DNA of 44,602 nt from Geminicoccaceae bacterium (GTDB taxonomy: Bacteria; Pseudomonadota; Alphaproteobacteria; Geminicoccales; Geminicoccaceae), in the NCBI GenBank assembly GCA_020446525.1, contig JAGREO010000003.1:1-44602 (forward strand), written 5' to 3'. Of the stretch, positions 26,939-36,862 are shown in pieces. The translations under genes and the position numbers were made by a program. Under the pieces are notes generated by a model that saw nothing but the letters and a program-made list of their open reading frames with translations, had not been told where the DNA came from and did no database searches. Each line of letters opens with the position of its first letter. Position 1 is the stretch's first letter.

Positions 26939-27441
26939 CGGATGATCGTCCTGCCGGAATCCGATCCGCTTCCCGCAGCTCCTGGATACCCTGGGCGTTC
27001 GTCGCTTTCTTCGGCATCGTCGTCGGTGTCAACGGCGCGATGATCTGGTTCGCGACGCAGAGCTGGACGGGCTTGGCGACGGACGAGGCCTATCAGAAGG
27101 GCCTCGACTACAACGCCAACATCGATCAGGCGGCGGCTCAGGCCGCCCTGGGCTGGAGCGCTGCCGTGGAGGTGGCCCTTATTAAGGACCGCTTCGACGG
27201 TGGGATCGAGGTCACCCTGACGGACGCCGCCGGCTCGCCCGTCGACGGTGCATCGCTCACCGCCGGCTTCGAGCGGCCGAGTGACGAGACCGCCGATTTC
27301 GTTCTGCCGCTGCAGCCGCGAGGGACGGGCACCTATGCCGCGCCCTTCACTCTGCCGATGGTCGGAGCGTGGAACGTGCATCTGGTGGCGCGCCGTGGCG
27401 ACGATCTTTATGTCGTCGACAGTCGGCACGTGCTGCGTTGA
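26935..27441 (+). CDS. ccoH: FixH/CcoH family cbb3 assembly protein
   Basis: 168 residues. The ATG overlaps the ccoG stop (ATGA). One N-terminal transmembrane helix (about 18-40, with the conserved GVNGAMIWFA) is followed by YQKGLDYN and a periplasmic beta domain, the FixH pattern. The protein helps assemble cbb3-type oxidase. It is coupled at both ends to ccoG and ccoI. Confidence 0.9.
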   Translation: MTDDRPAGIRSASRSSWIPWAFVAFFGIVVGVNGAMIWFATQSWTGLATDEAYQKGLDYNANIDQAAAQAALGWSAAVEVALIKDRFDGGIEVTLTDAAGSPVDGASLTAGFERPSDETADFVLPLQPRGTGTYAAPFTLPMVGAWNVHLVARRGDDLYVVDSRHVLR

Positions 27442-29645
27442 CGGCGGCATCGGCCCTGCCGCTCGATGTCGGCCCCTTCGTCAAACCGGCATCCGAGCCG
27501 ATCGGTCATGAGGGCTCCGCCGGCCGCAACGAGCTGCACCTCATGGTCGAAGGCGTGCATTGCGGCAGCTGCGTGCACAAGATCGAGAAGGCACTGCAGG
27601 CACAGCCGGACGTCGAGCAGGCACGGCTCAACCTGACCACACGCCGGCTGACCCTGGCGTGGCATGGCACCGTCGAACGCGGCACGGAACTGGCGGCGAT
27701 CGTCGTCGGCCTGGGTTATCCGGTGGTACCGTTCGATCCGGGCCGCCTCGGCAGCCTGGACGAGGCCGAAGAGCGCTTTCTGCTGCGCTGTCTCGCGGTG
27801 GCGGGATTTGCCGCGGCCAACGTCATGCTGCTCGCGGTCGGCGTCTGGGCCGGCCATTTTCAGGGCATGGGCGAGGCCACCCGGACGTTCCTCCATTGGT
27901 TCGAGGCTCTGATCGCTTTGCCGGCCATCCTCTTCGCCGGTCGCCCCTTCTTTCGCTCGGCGGCGGCTGCGCTCGGCGCCGGGCACACGAACATGGACGT
28001 GCCGATCTCGCTCGCTGTTCTGATCGCTCCGGCGATGAGCCTGTATGAGACGATGCGGGGCGGTGAGCACGTCTATTTCGACAGTGCGGTGACGCTGCTC
28101 TTCTTTCTGCTGATCGGCCGTTACCTCGATCGGCGGGCGCGTGGCGCGGCCCGTTCTGCGGCCGAGCGACTGATGGCGCTGGGCAGCCGCTCCGTGACCC
28201 GGCTCGCCTCCGACGGCACCACCGCCGCCATGCGTCCCGAAGATCTCGTGCGCGGTGACGTGTTGCTGGTGGCCACGGGCGAGCGCATCGGCGCCGATGG
28301 ACGCCTGTCGAGCCCGTCGGCCGAGATCGACACCTCGGCGATCAGCGGCGAGACGGTGCCGGAGCGGGTCGCTCGCGGCGCCGGGCTCTTCGCCGGCACG
28401 CTCAACATCGGTGCACCGCTCGAGCTTCGGGTCGAAGCGGTGGGCGAAGGCACGCTGCTGGCGGAGATCGTCCGGCTGATGGAGCTGGCCGAGCAGAAGC
28501 GGGGGCGCTACGTCGCATTGGCGGACCGTATCGCCGGCTGGTACGCGCCGATCGTCCACAGCCTCGCCGCGCTGACCTTCGCCGGCTGGTGGCTGATCGG
28601 CGGCCTCGCCTGGCAACAGGCCCTGCTCCATGCCGTAGCCGTGCTGATCGTCACCTGTCCCTGTGCCCTCGGACTGGCGGTTCCTGCGGTCCAGGTCATC
28701 GCCAGCGGCCGGCTGATGAAAGCGGGCATCCTGCTCAAATCGGCCACGGCGCTGGAGCGCTTCGCCGAGGTCGAAACGGTGGTGTTCGACAAGACCGGGA
28801 CGCTGACGGAAGGTACGCTCGATCTGATCGGGCCGCACGATCCGCACGATCTGGCGCTGGCGGCCGGCATGGCGAAATCATCCAGGCATCCGCTGGCGCG
28901 CGCCCTGGTGGCGGCCTGCCCGGATGCGCAGGCCGTGCGGCCGGTCACTGAACGTCCCGGTTGCGGTCTCGAGCATGGCGCGGTGCGCCTCGGCCGGGCG
29001 GATTGGGCGCTCGGGGAAGGACCGGTCCTCGATCGAACGGCTGGCCCCGAGATCTGGTTGGCGAGGCCGGGTGTGGCGCCGGTTCGCTTCGCCTTCGTCG
29101 ACCGGTTGCGAGCCGATGCGGCCTCGGTGGTCGCCGAGCTCGAGCGCCGTGGCATGCAGGTGGAACTGCTCTCGGGCGATCGCGCCGCCACCGTCGAGCG
29201 GCAGGCGGACGCGGCCGGCATCGCGTGCTGGCGTGCGGGGATGCTGCCGGCGGACAAGGTGGCGCGCCTCGAGGCGCTGGCGGCCGAGCGGCGTCACGTG
29301 GCGATGGTCGGCGACGGGCTCAACGATGCGCCCGCTCTGGCGGCGGCGCACGTCTCGCTTTCCCCGTCGACGGCGGTCGACATCGCGCAGACGGCGGCCG
29401 ACGCGGTCTTTCAGGGTCGTGCTCTGGTCCCGGTGCTCGAAGTTCTAACGGTAGCGCGTCGTGCCCGCAGCCTGGTTCGCCAGAACCTCGCCTTGTCGTT
29501 CGGTTACAACCTTCTCGCGGTGCCGTTGGCGGTCGCCGGATGGGTGACGCCGCTGGTGGCGGCGGTGGCGATGTCGGCCAGTTCGCTTGCGGTGGTCGGC
29601 AATGCGCTGCGGTTGACGCGCGGGCCGCGGTCGGGGCATTCCTGA
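27438..29645 (+). CDS. ccoI: Copper-translocating P1B-type ATPase CcoI (FixI)
   Basis: 735 residues from the TTG that overlaps the ccoH stop (TTGA). Alternatives are a GTG at 27369, which would overlap ccoH by 73 bases, and an ATG at 27543, which would begin just before the metal-binding motif. The heavy-metal domain CGSC is at 42-45. Membrane metal site CPC is at 407-409, phosphorylated Asp in DKTGT at 451, and SGETVPE and GDGLNDAPAL are present. It supplies copper for cbb3 oxidase. No ccoS follows: only 28 bp separate it from the cysteine synthase. The start is the only doubtful point. Confidence 0.9.
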   Translation: MTAASALPLDVGPFVKPASEPIGHEGSAGRNELHLMVEGVHCGSCVHKIEKALQAQPDVEQARLNLTTRRLTLAWHGTVERGTELAAIVVGLGYPVVPFDPGRLGSLDEAEERFLLRCLAVAGFAAANVMLLAVGVWAGHFQGMGEATRTFLHWFEALIALPAILFAGRPFFRSAAAALGAGHTNMDVPISLAVLIAPAMSLYETMRGGEHVYFDSAVTLLFFLLIGRYLDRRARGAARSAAERLMALGSRSVTRLASDGTTAAMRPEDLVRGDVLLVATGERIGADGRLSSPSAEIDTSAISGETVPERVARGAGLFAGTLNIGAPLELRVEAVGEGTLLAEIVRLMELAEQKRGRYVALADRIAGWYAPIVHSLAALTFAGWWLIGGLAWQQALLHAVAVLIVTCPCALGLAVPAVQVIASGRLMKAGILLKSATALERFAEVETVVFDKTGTLTEGTLDLIGPHDPHDLALAAGMAKSSRHPLARALVAACPDAQAVRPVTERPGCGLEHGAVRLGRADWALGEGPVLDRTAGPEIWLARPGVAPVRFAFVDRLRADAASVVAELERRGMQVELLSGDRAATVERQADAAGIACWRAGMLPADKVARLEALAAERRHVAMVGDGLNDAPALAAAHVSLSPSTAVDIAQTAADAVFQGRALVPVLEVLTVARRARSLVRQNLALSFGYNLLAVPLAVAGWVTPLVAAVAMSASSLAVVGNALRLTRGPRSGHS

Positions 29646-29673
29646 GCATTACCGCACGATGTCGGAGACGAAA

Positions 29674-30645
29674 ATGACCCGCGGACCGACGAGGCTGGAC
29701 GCTCCCGGTCGCGGGCGAATCTACGAGAACATCGGCGAAACGGTGGGCAATACCCCCCTGGTGCGCATCCCGCGCATGTGCGCCGAGCGCAACGTCGGTG
29801 CCGACATCCTTCTCAAGCTCGAATTCTTCAACCCGCTGGCCAGCGTCAAGGATCGCATCGGCCTGTCGATGATCGAGCAGCTCGAGGCCGACGGCAAGCT
29901 TCGGCCGGGCGGCACGGTGGTCGAGCCGACCTCCGGCAATACCGGCATCGCGCTGGCCTTCATGTGCGCATCACGCGGCTATCGCCTGGTGCTCACGATG
30001 CCCGAATCGATGTCGGTCGAGCGGCGCAAGATGCTCAGGTTCCTCGGTGCGGAGATCGAATTGACGCCGCGTGAGAACGGCATGAACGGCGCCATCGCGC
30101 GAGCGCACGAACTCCTGGGTCAGATCGAGGGTGCCGTCCTGGCCGGGCAATTCACCAACCCGGCCAACCCGGCCATCCATCGGCGCACGACCGCCGAGGA
30201 GATCTGGAACGACACCGACGGCAAGGTCGACATGGTGATTTCCGGTGTCGGCACGGGTGGAACCCTCACCGGGTGCGGGCAGGTGCTCAAGAGGCGCAAG
30301 TCGGGTCTGCGCATGATCGCCGTCGAGCCGGAAGCCAGCCCCGTGCTCTCCGGTGGCAGCCCGGCACCCCACATGATACAGGGCATCGGCGCCGGCTTCG
30401 TGCCCGACATTCTCGATACGGGGCAGATCGACGAGGTGATCCGCATTGCCAACGAGACGGCTCTCCAGACCTCGCGCGACCTCGGCCGCCTCGAGGGCAT
30501 ACCTTGCGGAATTTCGTCCGGAGCCGCTCTGGCCGCGGCTCTCGAGGTCGCCCAGCGGGCCGATCACCAGCAAGCGACGATCGTCGTCGTCATGCCCTCC
30601 TTCGCCGAACGCTACATCACCACCGCCCTGTTCGAAAGCTACTGA
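29674..30645 (+). CDS. cysK: Cysteine synthase A (O-acetylserine sulfhydrylase)
   Basis: 323 residues. Of two in-frame ATGs (29659 and 29674) the second has GGAG six bases upstream and is preferred. PLP-dependent fold type II signatures are present: TVGNTPLVRI, PLP-lysine in ASVKDRIG, substrate loop PTSGNTG and phosphate loop GVGTGGT. It makes cysteine from O-acetylserine and sulfide. It follows ccoI by 28 bp and may share its transcript, but has no functional link to it. A cystathionine-synthase-like paralogue is less likely because there is no extra regulatory domain. Confidence 0.9.
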   Translation: MTRGPTRLDAPGRGRIYENIGETVGNTPLVRIPRMCAERNVGADILLKLEFFNPLASVKDRIGLSMIEQLEADGKLRPGGTVVEPTSGNTGIALAFMCASRGYRLVLTMPESMSVERRKMLRFLGAEIELTPRENGMNGAIARAHELLGQIEGAVLAGQFTNPANPAIHRRTTAEEIWNDTDGKVDMVISGVGTGGTLTGCGQVLKRRKSGLRMIAVEPEASPVLSGGSPAPHMIQGIGAGFVPDILDTGQIDEVIRIANETALQTSRDLGRLEGIPCGISSGAALAAALEVAQRADHQQATIVVVMPSFAERYITTALFESY

Positions 30646-30826
30646 GCGCCGGCCTTCGCTGCCTCCGGCCGCCCGGTCGTCGAACCAATGGCGGAATGCA
30701 TCGGCCGCGCCTGCAACCGGCGGCGGACGATGCATCCTTTGCGATGAGACGTTTCCGCCCTAGATAGGAAGCGCGGCGACCGAGGTCGTCTTTCGCGCTT
30801 ACGTCCACGGCAACCGGGAAACGCCC

Positions 30827-31462
30827 TTGTCGCTGAAGCATCTTCTGGAAAAAAATCGTGCCTGGGCCGCTGCGCGCACGGCACGCGATCCCGGTTTCTT
30901 CACTCGTTTGAGCGCTCAGCAGGCGCCACGCTATCTTTGGATCGGCTGCTCGGATTCGCGGGTGCCGGCGACCGAAATCGTCGATCTCGACCCGGGCGAG
31001 ATCTTCGTACATCGCAACGTCGCCAATCTGGCCGTGCATACCGACCTCAACTTTCTTTCCGTGCTGCAGTTCGCCGTCGAGGTGCTCGAAGTGGAGCACA
31101 TCCTCGTGGTCGGACATTACGGCTGCGGCGGCATCCGCGCCGCCATGTCGAACCGGTCGGTGGGCCTGGTCGACAACTGGCTGCGCAACGTTCGCGATAT
31201 CCGGGAGCGCTACAAGCATCAGATCGAAGCTGCCGGCGACGAGCATGTGCAGGAGGATTTGATGGTCGAAATCAACGTGCTCACGCAACTCGGCAACGTG
31301 GCGCGCAATCCCATCGTCCAGCGGGCGTGGCGGCAGGGCCGACCGCTGCGTGTACACGGCTGGGTCTACCGGTTGCAGGACGGCATTCTGCACGACCTCG
31401 GCTATCAAGCCTCCTCGGTCGACGATCTCGACGAGGTGCATCACATTCTGGAACGGGTCTGA
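30827..31462 (+). CDS. Beta-class carbonic anhydrase
   Basis: 211 residues. The only in-frame start is TTG at 30827, with GGGA upstream. Zinc ligands and active-site residues of the plant/bacterial beta class are clear: C41, D43 and R45 (GCSDSR), H97 and C100 (GHYGCGG). It interconverts CO2 and bicarbonate in the cytoplasm. The TGA overlaps the ATG of the RND fusion-protein gene, so the two are translated together. A TTGCGA / TAGATA pair (30739-30766, 16-bp spacer) upstream is a weak promoter candidate. The remaining 181-bp gap shows nothing else. Confidence 0.92.
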   Translation: MSLKHLLEKNRAWAAARTARDPGFFTRLSAQQAPRYLWIGCSDSRVPATEIVDLDPGEIFVHRNVANLAVHTDLNFLSVLQFAVEVLEVEHILVVGHYGCGGIRAAMSNRSVGLVDNWLRNVRDIRERYKHQIEAAGDEHVQEDLMVEINVLTQLGNVARNPIVQRAWRQGRPLRVHGWVYRLQDGILHDLGYQASSVDDLDEVHHILERV

Positions 31463-32586
31463 TGGTTCCGAAGTCGGCCGGCAAGGGCCTCGCGCTCGTC
31501 GCCCTGTGCATCGCATTCGGCGCATCCGCGCTCGGCCAGCAGCAGGGGGGCGCAGAACCGCCTCCACCCGGCGTCGTGGTCGAGGAGGTCGGAACGCGCG
31601 AGGTCGCCGACAGGGAGACCTTCACGGGCCATATAGAGGCAGTCGACGAAGTCGACCTGCGGGCCCGCGTCGAAGGCTATCTCCAGCCCCTGCACTTCGA
31701 GCAGGGCAGCGTGGTCGAGAAGGACGCACTGCTCTTCACCATCGAAAAGGATGCCTTCGAGGCGGCGGTGGATGAGGCGCGAGCCGACGTGGCGCGGGCC
31801 GAAGCGGCGGTCGATCTGGCCCGCGTAACCCGAGATCGGACCCAGAAGCTGGCCGCCAACAACAACATCGCCCAGGCCCAACTCGACGAGGCGGAGGCCA
31901 CACTGGCCCAGGCACAGGCCGACGTCGCAGCGGCCAAGGCGCAGTTGCGCCGGGCCGAGCTCGATCTCGGCTACACCGACATCACCGCGCCGATGAAAGG
32001 CCGCATCGGCAAGGCCGCCTATTCCCCGGGCGCCCTGGTCGGCCCGTCGAGCGAGCCCCTGGCGACGCTGGTCAGTCAGGATCCGATGGAGGTGGTTTTT
32101 CCGGTTCCGCAACGTATCCTGCTCGAAGTGCAGCGGGCCGACATGGTGGCTAGTGCCGTCAATGTCCGCCTGCAACTCGCGGACGGCTCGATCTACGAAG
32201 AGACGGGCTCGATCGACTATGCCGAGGTGCAGGCCAATCCGAGCACCGACAGCGTCACCGTCCGGGCCACCATCGCCAACCCCGACGGCCTGCTGGTCGA
32301 CGAACAACTGGTCTCGGTCCTGGTCGAACAGAAAGAGCCGGAGACCCGCATCGCCATCTCACAATCGGCCATGCTGCTCGATCAGCGGGGCGCCTACGTG
32401 CTGGTCGTCGACGACGAAGACAAGATCGAACAGCGACGCATCGAGATCGGTGAGCAGCGCGGGTCGTTCGTCGTCGTCACCGCGGGCCTGGAGGAGGGCG
32501 AGCGGGTCGTCGTCAGCGGGATGCAGAAGGTGCGACCGGGCCAGAAGGTGGCACCGGAGACGGCCGGTGAGAGCGTCGCCGGATGA
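31462..32586 (+). CDS. RND efflux membrane-fusion (periplasmic adaptor) protein
   Basis: 374 residues. The signal peptide has no lipobox ([15 protein letters not shown]). The lipoyl and hairpin architecture of AcrA/MexA adaptors is evident: [17 protein letters not shown], then an Ala/Glu/Lys coiled hairpin (about 95-170) with [10 protein letters not shown] closing it, followed by beta-barrel and membrane-proximal segments. It bridges the inner-membrane pump and an outer-membrane TolC channel; no TolC-type gene is in the window. It is coupled to carbonic anhydrase upstream and to the pump downstream. Confidence 0.92.
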   Translation: MVPKSAGKGLALVALCIAFGASALGQQQGGAEPPPPGVVVEEVGTREVADRETFTGHIEAVDEVDLRARVEGYLQPLHFEQGSVVEKDALLFTIEKDAFEAAVDEARADVARAEAAVDLARVTRDRTQKLAANNNIAQAQLDEAEATLAQAQADVAAAKAQLRRAELDLGYTDITAPMKGRIGKAAYSPGALVGPSSEPLATLVSQDPMEVVFPVPQRILLEVQRADMVASAVNVRLQLADGSIYEETGSIDYAEVQANPSTDSVTVRATIANPDGLLVDEQLVSVLVEQKEPETRIAISQSAMLLDQRGAYVLVVDDEDKIEQRRIEIGEQRGSFVVVTAGLEEGERVVVSGMQKVRPGQKVAPETAGESVAG

Positions 32587-35500
32587 TCTTCGATCTGTTC
32601 ATCCGCCGTCCGCGCCTCGCGATGGTCGCATCGCTGGTCATCTTTCTCGTCGGCGCCATCTCGATCCTGACCATACCGCTGTCGCAATATCCTGCCATCG
32701 CGCCACCCACGGTGCAGGTGCGGGCGACCTTCCCGGGTGCCAGTGCCGAGACGGTCGAGCAGTCGGTGGCGCAGCCGATCGAGAGCGCCGTCAACGGCGT
32801 CGAAGGCATGCGCTACATGAAATCGACGTCTTCGGCGGACGGCAGCTATCAGCTCACCATCTCCTTCTCGCTGGAGACCGACCCCGACATCGCCTCCGTC
32901 AACGTGCAGAACCGCGTGTCGGCCGCGGAATCCCAACTGCCGTCCGAAGTGCGCAACACCGGCGTCACGGTACGGAAACAATCTTCGGATCTGCTGCAGG
33001 TGATCGCCTTCTTCGCCGAAGACGGCGGTAACGAGAGCATCGACGGTCTGTTCATCAGCAACTACGTCACCATCAACATCATCGACGAACTCGCGCGGGT
33101 GCCGGGTGTCGGCAACGCCTCGCTCTTCGGCGCGCGCGATTACGCCATGCGCATCTGGATCGATCCTGAGCGTCTCGCCAATCTGCGCCTGACCGCCGCC
33201 GACGTGATCCGGGCCGTTCAGGCGCAGAACCGCCAGGCCGCCGCCGGCCGCATCGGCGCGCCGCCGCTCTCCGAAGACCAGCGGCTGCAGCTCACCATCA
33301 ACATCCAGGGCCGATTGACCACGGTCGACGAATTCGCCGACATCGTCCTTCGTGCCGAGCCGGATGGATCCTTCGTGCGCCTGCGCGACGTCGCCGCGGT
33401 CGAGCTCGAATCCAAATCCTTCGACGCCGAAGCGCTCTACAACGGCGAGCCTGGAAGCGTCGTCGGTATCAACCTTTCGCCGGGTGCCAATGCCGTCACG
33501 GTCGCCGAGGCCGTGGCCGAGCGGCTCGAGCAGTTGAGCGACCGCTTTCCCGAGGGCCTGACTTACGAATTCATCTACAACACCGCCGATTTCGTCAGCG
33601 TCATGATCGAGAAGGTGGCGATGACGCTGATCGAGGCGTTCGTTCTGGTGGCGCTGGTGGTCTTCGTGTTCCTTGGGCGGGTGCGGGCCACCCTCATTCC
33701 GCTGATCGCCGTGCCGGTGTCGATCGTCGGCACCTTCGCCATCATGTCGGCCTTCGGCTACACCGCCAACACCATCTCGCTCCTGGCCCTGGTGCTGGCC
33801 ATCGGCATCGTCGTCGACGACGCCATCATCGTCGTCGAGAACGTCGAGCGCGTCATGGAGGAGGAGCCGGGCATCACGCCGGCTGCCGCCACCCGCAAGG
33901 CGATGAGCGAGATCGTCGGGCCGATCGTCGCCACGACGCTGGTGCTGCTGTCGGTCTTCGTTCCGGTCGCTTTCCTGCCGGGCAGTTCCGGTGCGCTCTT
34001 CCGCGAATTCGCGGTGGCGATCGCCGGTGCGACCTTCCTCTCCTCGATCAACGCGCTCACCTTGTCGCCCGCCCTTTGCGCCCTGCTCCTGAAGCCGGGC
34101 GCGCCGATCGGGCCGATGCGCCGCGTGACGGGCTTCATCGACCGCGTGGGCGGCGGCTATGCCTGGGTCGTGACCAAGCTGGTGCGTTTCGCGGTGCTGG
34201 GCCTGATCGCGGCGCTGGTGATCACCGCCGCCAGCGGCTGGCTGATCCGTACCGTGCCGTCGGGTTTTCTTCCTTCCGAAGATCAGGGCTTCGCCATCGT
34301 CATCGCCACGCTGCCTGCCGGCGCCTCCCTCAACCGTACCGAGGCGGCCGTCGCCCAGGCACGCGAGATCATCCGGGACGATCCGGCGGTGGGTTCGGTC
34401 GTCTCGGTGCTCGGGCTCGACTTTCTGGGTGGTGGATCGGCGTCCAACGCGGCCGTGATGTTCATTCGCCTGAAGGAGTATGCGGAGCGCGCGGACGAGA
34501 ATCTGAGCGCTCCGGCGACGGTCGGTCGCTTGGCCGGCAAGCTCTCGGTGCTCTCCGCGGCCAATTTCATCCCGGTGACGCCGCCGGCCATTTCCGGTCT
34601 GGGCCAAGTCGGCGGCTTCGAGTTCGTCATCGAGGCGCTCGAAGGCCAGGATGCCGCCGATCTCGCCGGAGTGATGAGGGCGATGGTGGTGTCGGGCAAC
34701 CAGGACCCGGCCGTCTCGAGGCTCTTTTCAACCTTCGAAGCGGAGACCCCGCAACTGCGGCTGGACCTCGATCGCGACAAGGCGCAGACGCTGGGCTTGG
34801 GCATCGACGACATATTCACCGCCCTGCAGGCGACGCTCGGAAGCTTCTACATCAACGATTTCAACCGCTTCGGCCGCACCTGGACGGTCCGCCTGCAGGC
34901 CGCGCGGGAGTTTCGCGGTTCGATCGACGATATCGGCGGCATCTATGTGCGCAACGACGCGGGTGAGATGGTCCCGATGAACGCGGTGGCGCGAGCACGG
35001 CTCGAAGTCGGCCCGCGCTCGCTGGTGCGTTACAACAATTATCGCGCCGTGAGCCTGACCGGCAGCCCGGGCGAGGGAGCGGGTACCGGCGAGGCGATTT
35101 CGGCGATGCAGGATATCGCCGCGGCGACCCTGCCGCAGGGTTACGCCTACGAATGGACGGGCCAGGCGCTCGAGGAGATCGAAGCGGCCGGCCAGACGCC
35201 GATCGTCCTGAGCCTGGCCCTGGTCTTCGCTTACCTCTTCTTGGTGGCGCTCTACGAAAGCTGGAACGTGCCGATCGCCATCCTGCTCTCGGTGACGGTC
35301 GCCACGCTGGGCGCCATGCTCGGTCTCCTGGCGTTCGGTATGAGCTTCGATCTCTACGCCCAGATCGGCCTCGTGGTGCTGATCGCGCTCGCCGCCAAGA
35401 ACGCCATTTTGATCAACAGCTTCGCGCTCGAGCAGCGGGCCGAGGGCCTCTCGATCCGGGAATCCGCGGTGCGCGGTGCGCGGCTGCGCTTCCGGGCGGT

Positions 35501-35747
35501 GATGATGACCAGCCTCGCCTTCATCTTCGGTCTCTCGCCGCTGGTGCGGGCCGACGGTGCCGGTGCGGGTGCCATGAACGCCGTCGGCGTTCCCGTCCTT
35601 TGCGGCATGCTCGGGGCCACTCTGGTAGGCATCTTCCTCATCCCCATGCTCTATGCCACCCTGCAATGGGCGCGGGAGAAGACCGGCTGGCGACCGGACG
35701 AGGAGCACGCCGTGAACCGCACCGCGGCCGAAGCCGGAGGCGGTTGA
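32583..35747 (+). CDS. RND efflux pump, HAE1 (AcrB) family
   Basis: 1054 residues. The ATG overlaps the adaptor stop (ATGA). The layout is twelve transmembrane helices with two large periplasmic loops. The proton-relay Asp pair is in [15 protein letters not shown] (about 410) and the relay Lys in [10 protein letters not shown] (about 940). The N-terminus, [15 protein letters not shown], is typical of HAE1 pumps. It exports hydrophobic or amphipathic compounds using the proton gradient. The substrate cannot be deduced and no TetR or MarR regulator is adjacent. It is probably cotranscribed with the enolase-superfamily gene 18 bp downstream. Confidence 0.93.
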   Translation: MIFDLFIRRPRLAMVASLVIFLVGAISILTIPLSQYPAIAPPTVQVRATFPGASAETVEQSVAQPIESAVNGVEGMRYMKSTSSADGSYQLTISFSLETDPDIASVNVQNRVSAAESQLPSEVRNTGVTVRKQSSDLLQVIAFFAEDGGNESIDGLFISNYVTINIIDELARVPGVGNASLFGARDYAMRIWIDPERLANLRLTAADVIRAVQAQNRQAAAGRIGAPPLSEDQRLQLTINIQGRLTTVDEFADIVLRAEPDGSFVRLRDVAAVELESKSFDAEALYNGEPGSVVGINLSPGANAVTVAEAVAERLEQLSDRFPEGLTYEFIYNTADFVSVMIEKVAMTLIEAFVLVALVVFVFLGRVRATLIPLIAVPVSIVGTFAIMSAFGYTANTISLLALVLAIGIVVDDAIIVVENVERVMEEEPGITPAAATRKAMSEIVGPIVATTLVLLSVFVPVAFLPGSSGALFREFAVAIAGATFLSSINALTLSPALCALLLKPGAPIGPMRRVTGFIDRVGGGYAWVVTKLVRFAVLGLIAALVITAASGWLIRTVPSGFLPSEDQGFAIVIATLPAGASLNRTEAAVAQAREIIRDDPAVGSVVSVLGLDFLGGGSASNAAVMFIRLKEYAERADENLSAPATVGRLAGKLSVLSAANFIPVTPPAISGLGQVGGFEFVIEALEGQDAADLAGVMRAMVVSGNQDPAVSRLFSTFEAETPQLRLDLDRDKAQTLGLGIDDIFTALQATLGSFYINDFNRFGRTWTVRLQAAREFRGSIDDIGGIYVRNDAGEMVPMNAVARARLEVGPRSLVRYNNYRAVSLTGSPGEGAGTGEAISAMQDIAAATLPQGYAYEWTGQALEEIEAAGQTPIVLSLALVFAYLFLVALYESWNVPIAILLSVTVATLGAMLGLLAFGMSFDLYAQIGLVVLIALAAKNAILINSFALEQRAEGLSIRESAVRGARLRFRAVMMTSLAFIFGLSPLVRADGAGAGAMNAVGVPVLCGMLGATLVGIFLIPMLYATLQWAREKTGWRPDEEHAVNRTAAEAGGG

Positions 35748-35765
35748 CGAGGCGGGGAGGCGAAT

Positions 35766-36860
35766 ATGACGACGATCCAACATCTCGACGTCGGCTGCTG
35801 GCGCATTCCGCTGCCGGTCGTACTCTCCGACAGCACCCATGGCGAGATGACCCATTTCGAGGTCGTCACCGTGCGGCTCGGGGACGAGGACGGGGCCGAG
35901 GGCGTCGGCTACACCTACACGGTGGGCGCGGCCGGGCTCGCCGCGCAGGTGCTGATCGACCGCTACGCCAGGGAGCACCTGATCGGCGCCGATCCGGGAC
36001 GGATCGAGCATCTCTGGCACAAGCTCTGGTGGGCGCTGCATTACGGCGGCCGCGGCGGCACCGTCTCGCTGGCGGTCTCGGCGATCGACATGGCGCTCTT
36101 CGACATGGCCGCCAGACGCGCCGGGCTGCCGCTCTGGCGCCATCTGGGCGGCCACGACCGCCGCGTGCCCTGCTATGCCGGCGGCATCGACCTCTATTTC
36201 ACCCTCGACGAGTTGCTCTCCCAGACCGACACCAATCTCAAGAAGGGCTTCCGGGCGATCAAGATGAAGGTCGGCCGCGATCGGCTCAGCGAGGATGTCG
36301 AGCGGGTGGCGGCGATGCGCTCGCATCTCGGCGCCGACTTCCCGCTGATGGTCGACGCCAACATGCGCTGGACCCCGGACGAGGCGATCCGTGCGGCCCG
36401 CGCGTTCCAGCCCTACGATCTCACCTGGCTCGAGGAGCCGACCATCCCCGACGACGTGGCCGGCCATGCCCGGATCGTCGCCGAGGGCGGCATGCCGATC
36501 GCCGCGGGCGAGAACCTGCACACGCTCTTCGAGTTCAAGCAGTTGATCGCCGCGGGCGGCGTCACCTTCCCCGAGCCCGACGTGACCAATTGCGGCGGCG
36601 TCTCGACCTTCATGAAGATCGCGCACCTGGCCGAGGCGTTCAATCTGCCGGTAACCTCGCACGGTGCCCACGACGTGACCGTCCATCTGCTGGCGGCCGT
36701 GCCCAACCGCAGCTTCCTCGAGGTGCACGGCTTCGGCCTCGAGCGCTTCATCGAGCATCCGCTGGTGATCGAAGACGGCATGGCCGTGGCCCCCGACGAC
36801 CGTCCGGGTCACGGACTCGTCTTCGACTGGCAGGGTCTCGCACGTCACGCGGCCGCCTGA
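35766..36860 (+). CDS. Enolase-superfamily dehydratase/racemase (mandelate racemase-like)
   Basis: 364 residues. An N-terminal capping domain (about 1-125) precedes a barrel domain with the mandelate-racemase-type active site: K166 and K168 (IKMK), metal ligands D197, E223 and E249 (VDAN, EEP, GEN), D272, and H299 in TSHGAHD. Such enzymes remove the alpha-proton of a carboxylate substrate to racemise or dehydrate it. The substrate is not identifiable. The next gene, a TauE/SafE permease, starts two bases after its stop, so an organic-acid or sulfonate import and catabolism pair is plausible but inferred. Confidence 0.85.
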   Translation: MTTIQHLDVGCWRIPLPVVLSDSTHGEMTHFEVVTVRLGDEDGAEGVGYTYTVGAAGLAAQVLIDRYAREHLIGADPGRIEHLWHKLWWALHYGGRGGTVSLAVSAIDMALFDMAARRAGLPLWRHLGGHDRRVPCYAGGIDLYFTLDELLSQTDTNLKKGFRAIKMKVGRDRLSEDVERVAAMRSHLGADFPLMVDANMRWTPDEAIRAARAFQPYDLTWLEEPTIPDDVAGHARIVAEGGMPIAAGENLHTLFEFKQLIAAGGVTFPEPDVTNCGGVSTFMKIAHLAEAFNLPVTSHGAHDVTVHLLAAVPNRSFLEVHGFGLERFIEHPLVIEDGMAVAPDDRPGHGLVFDWQGLARHAAA

Positions 36861-36862
36861 AA

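Noticed and set aside
29646..29673. A ccoS gene after ccoI
   Set aside because: Only 28 bp separate ccoI and cysK; there is no room and no CcoS-like frame overlapping them.
32394..34607. Long minus-strand open frame opposite the RND pump
   Set aside because: Arg/His/Asp-rich composition with no recognisable fold; the plus strand encodes a full HAE1 pump.
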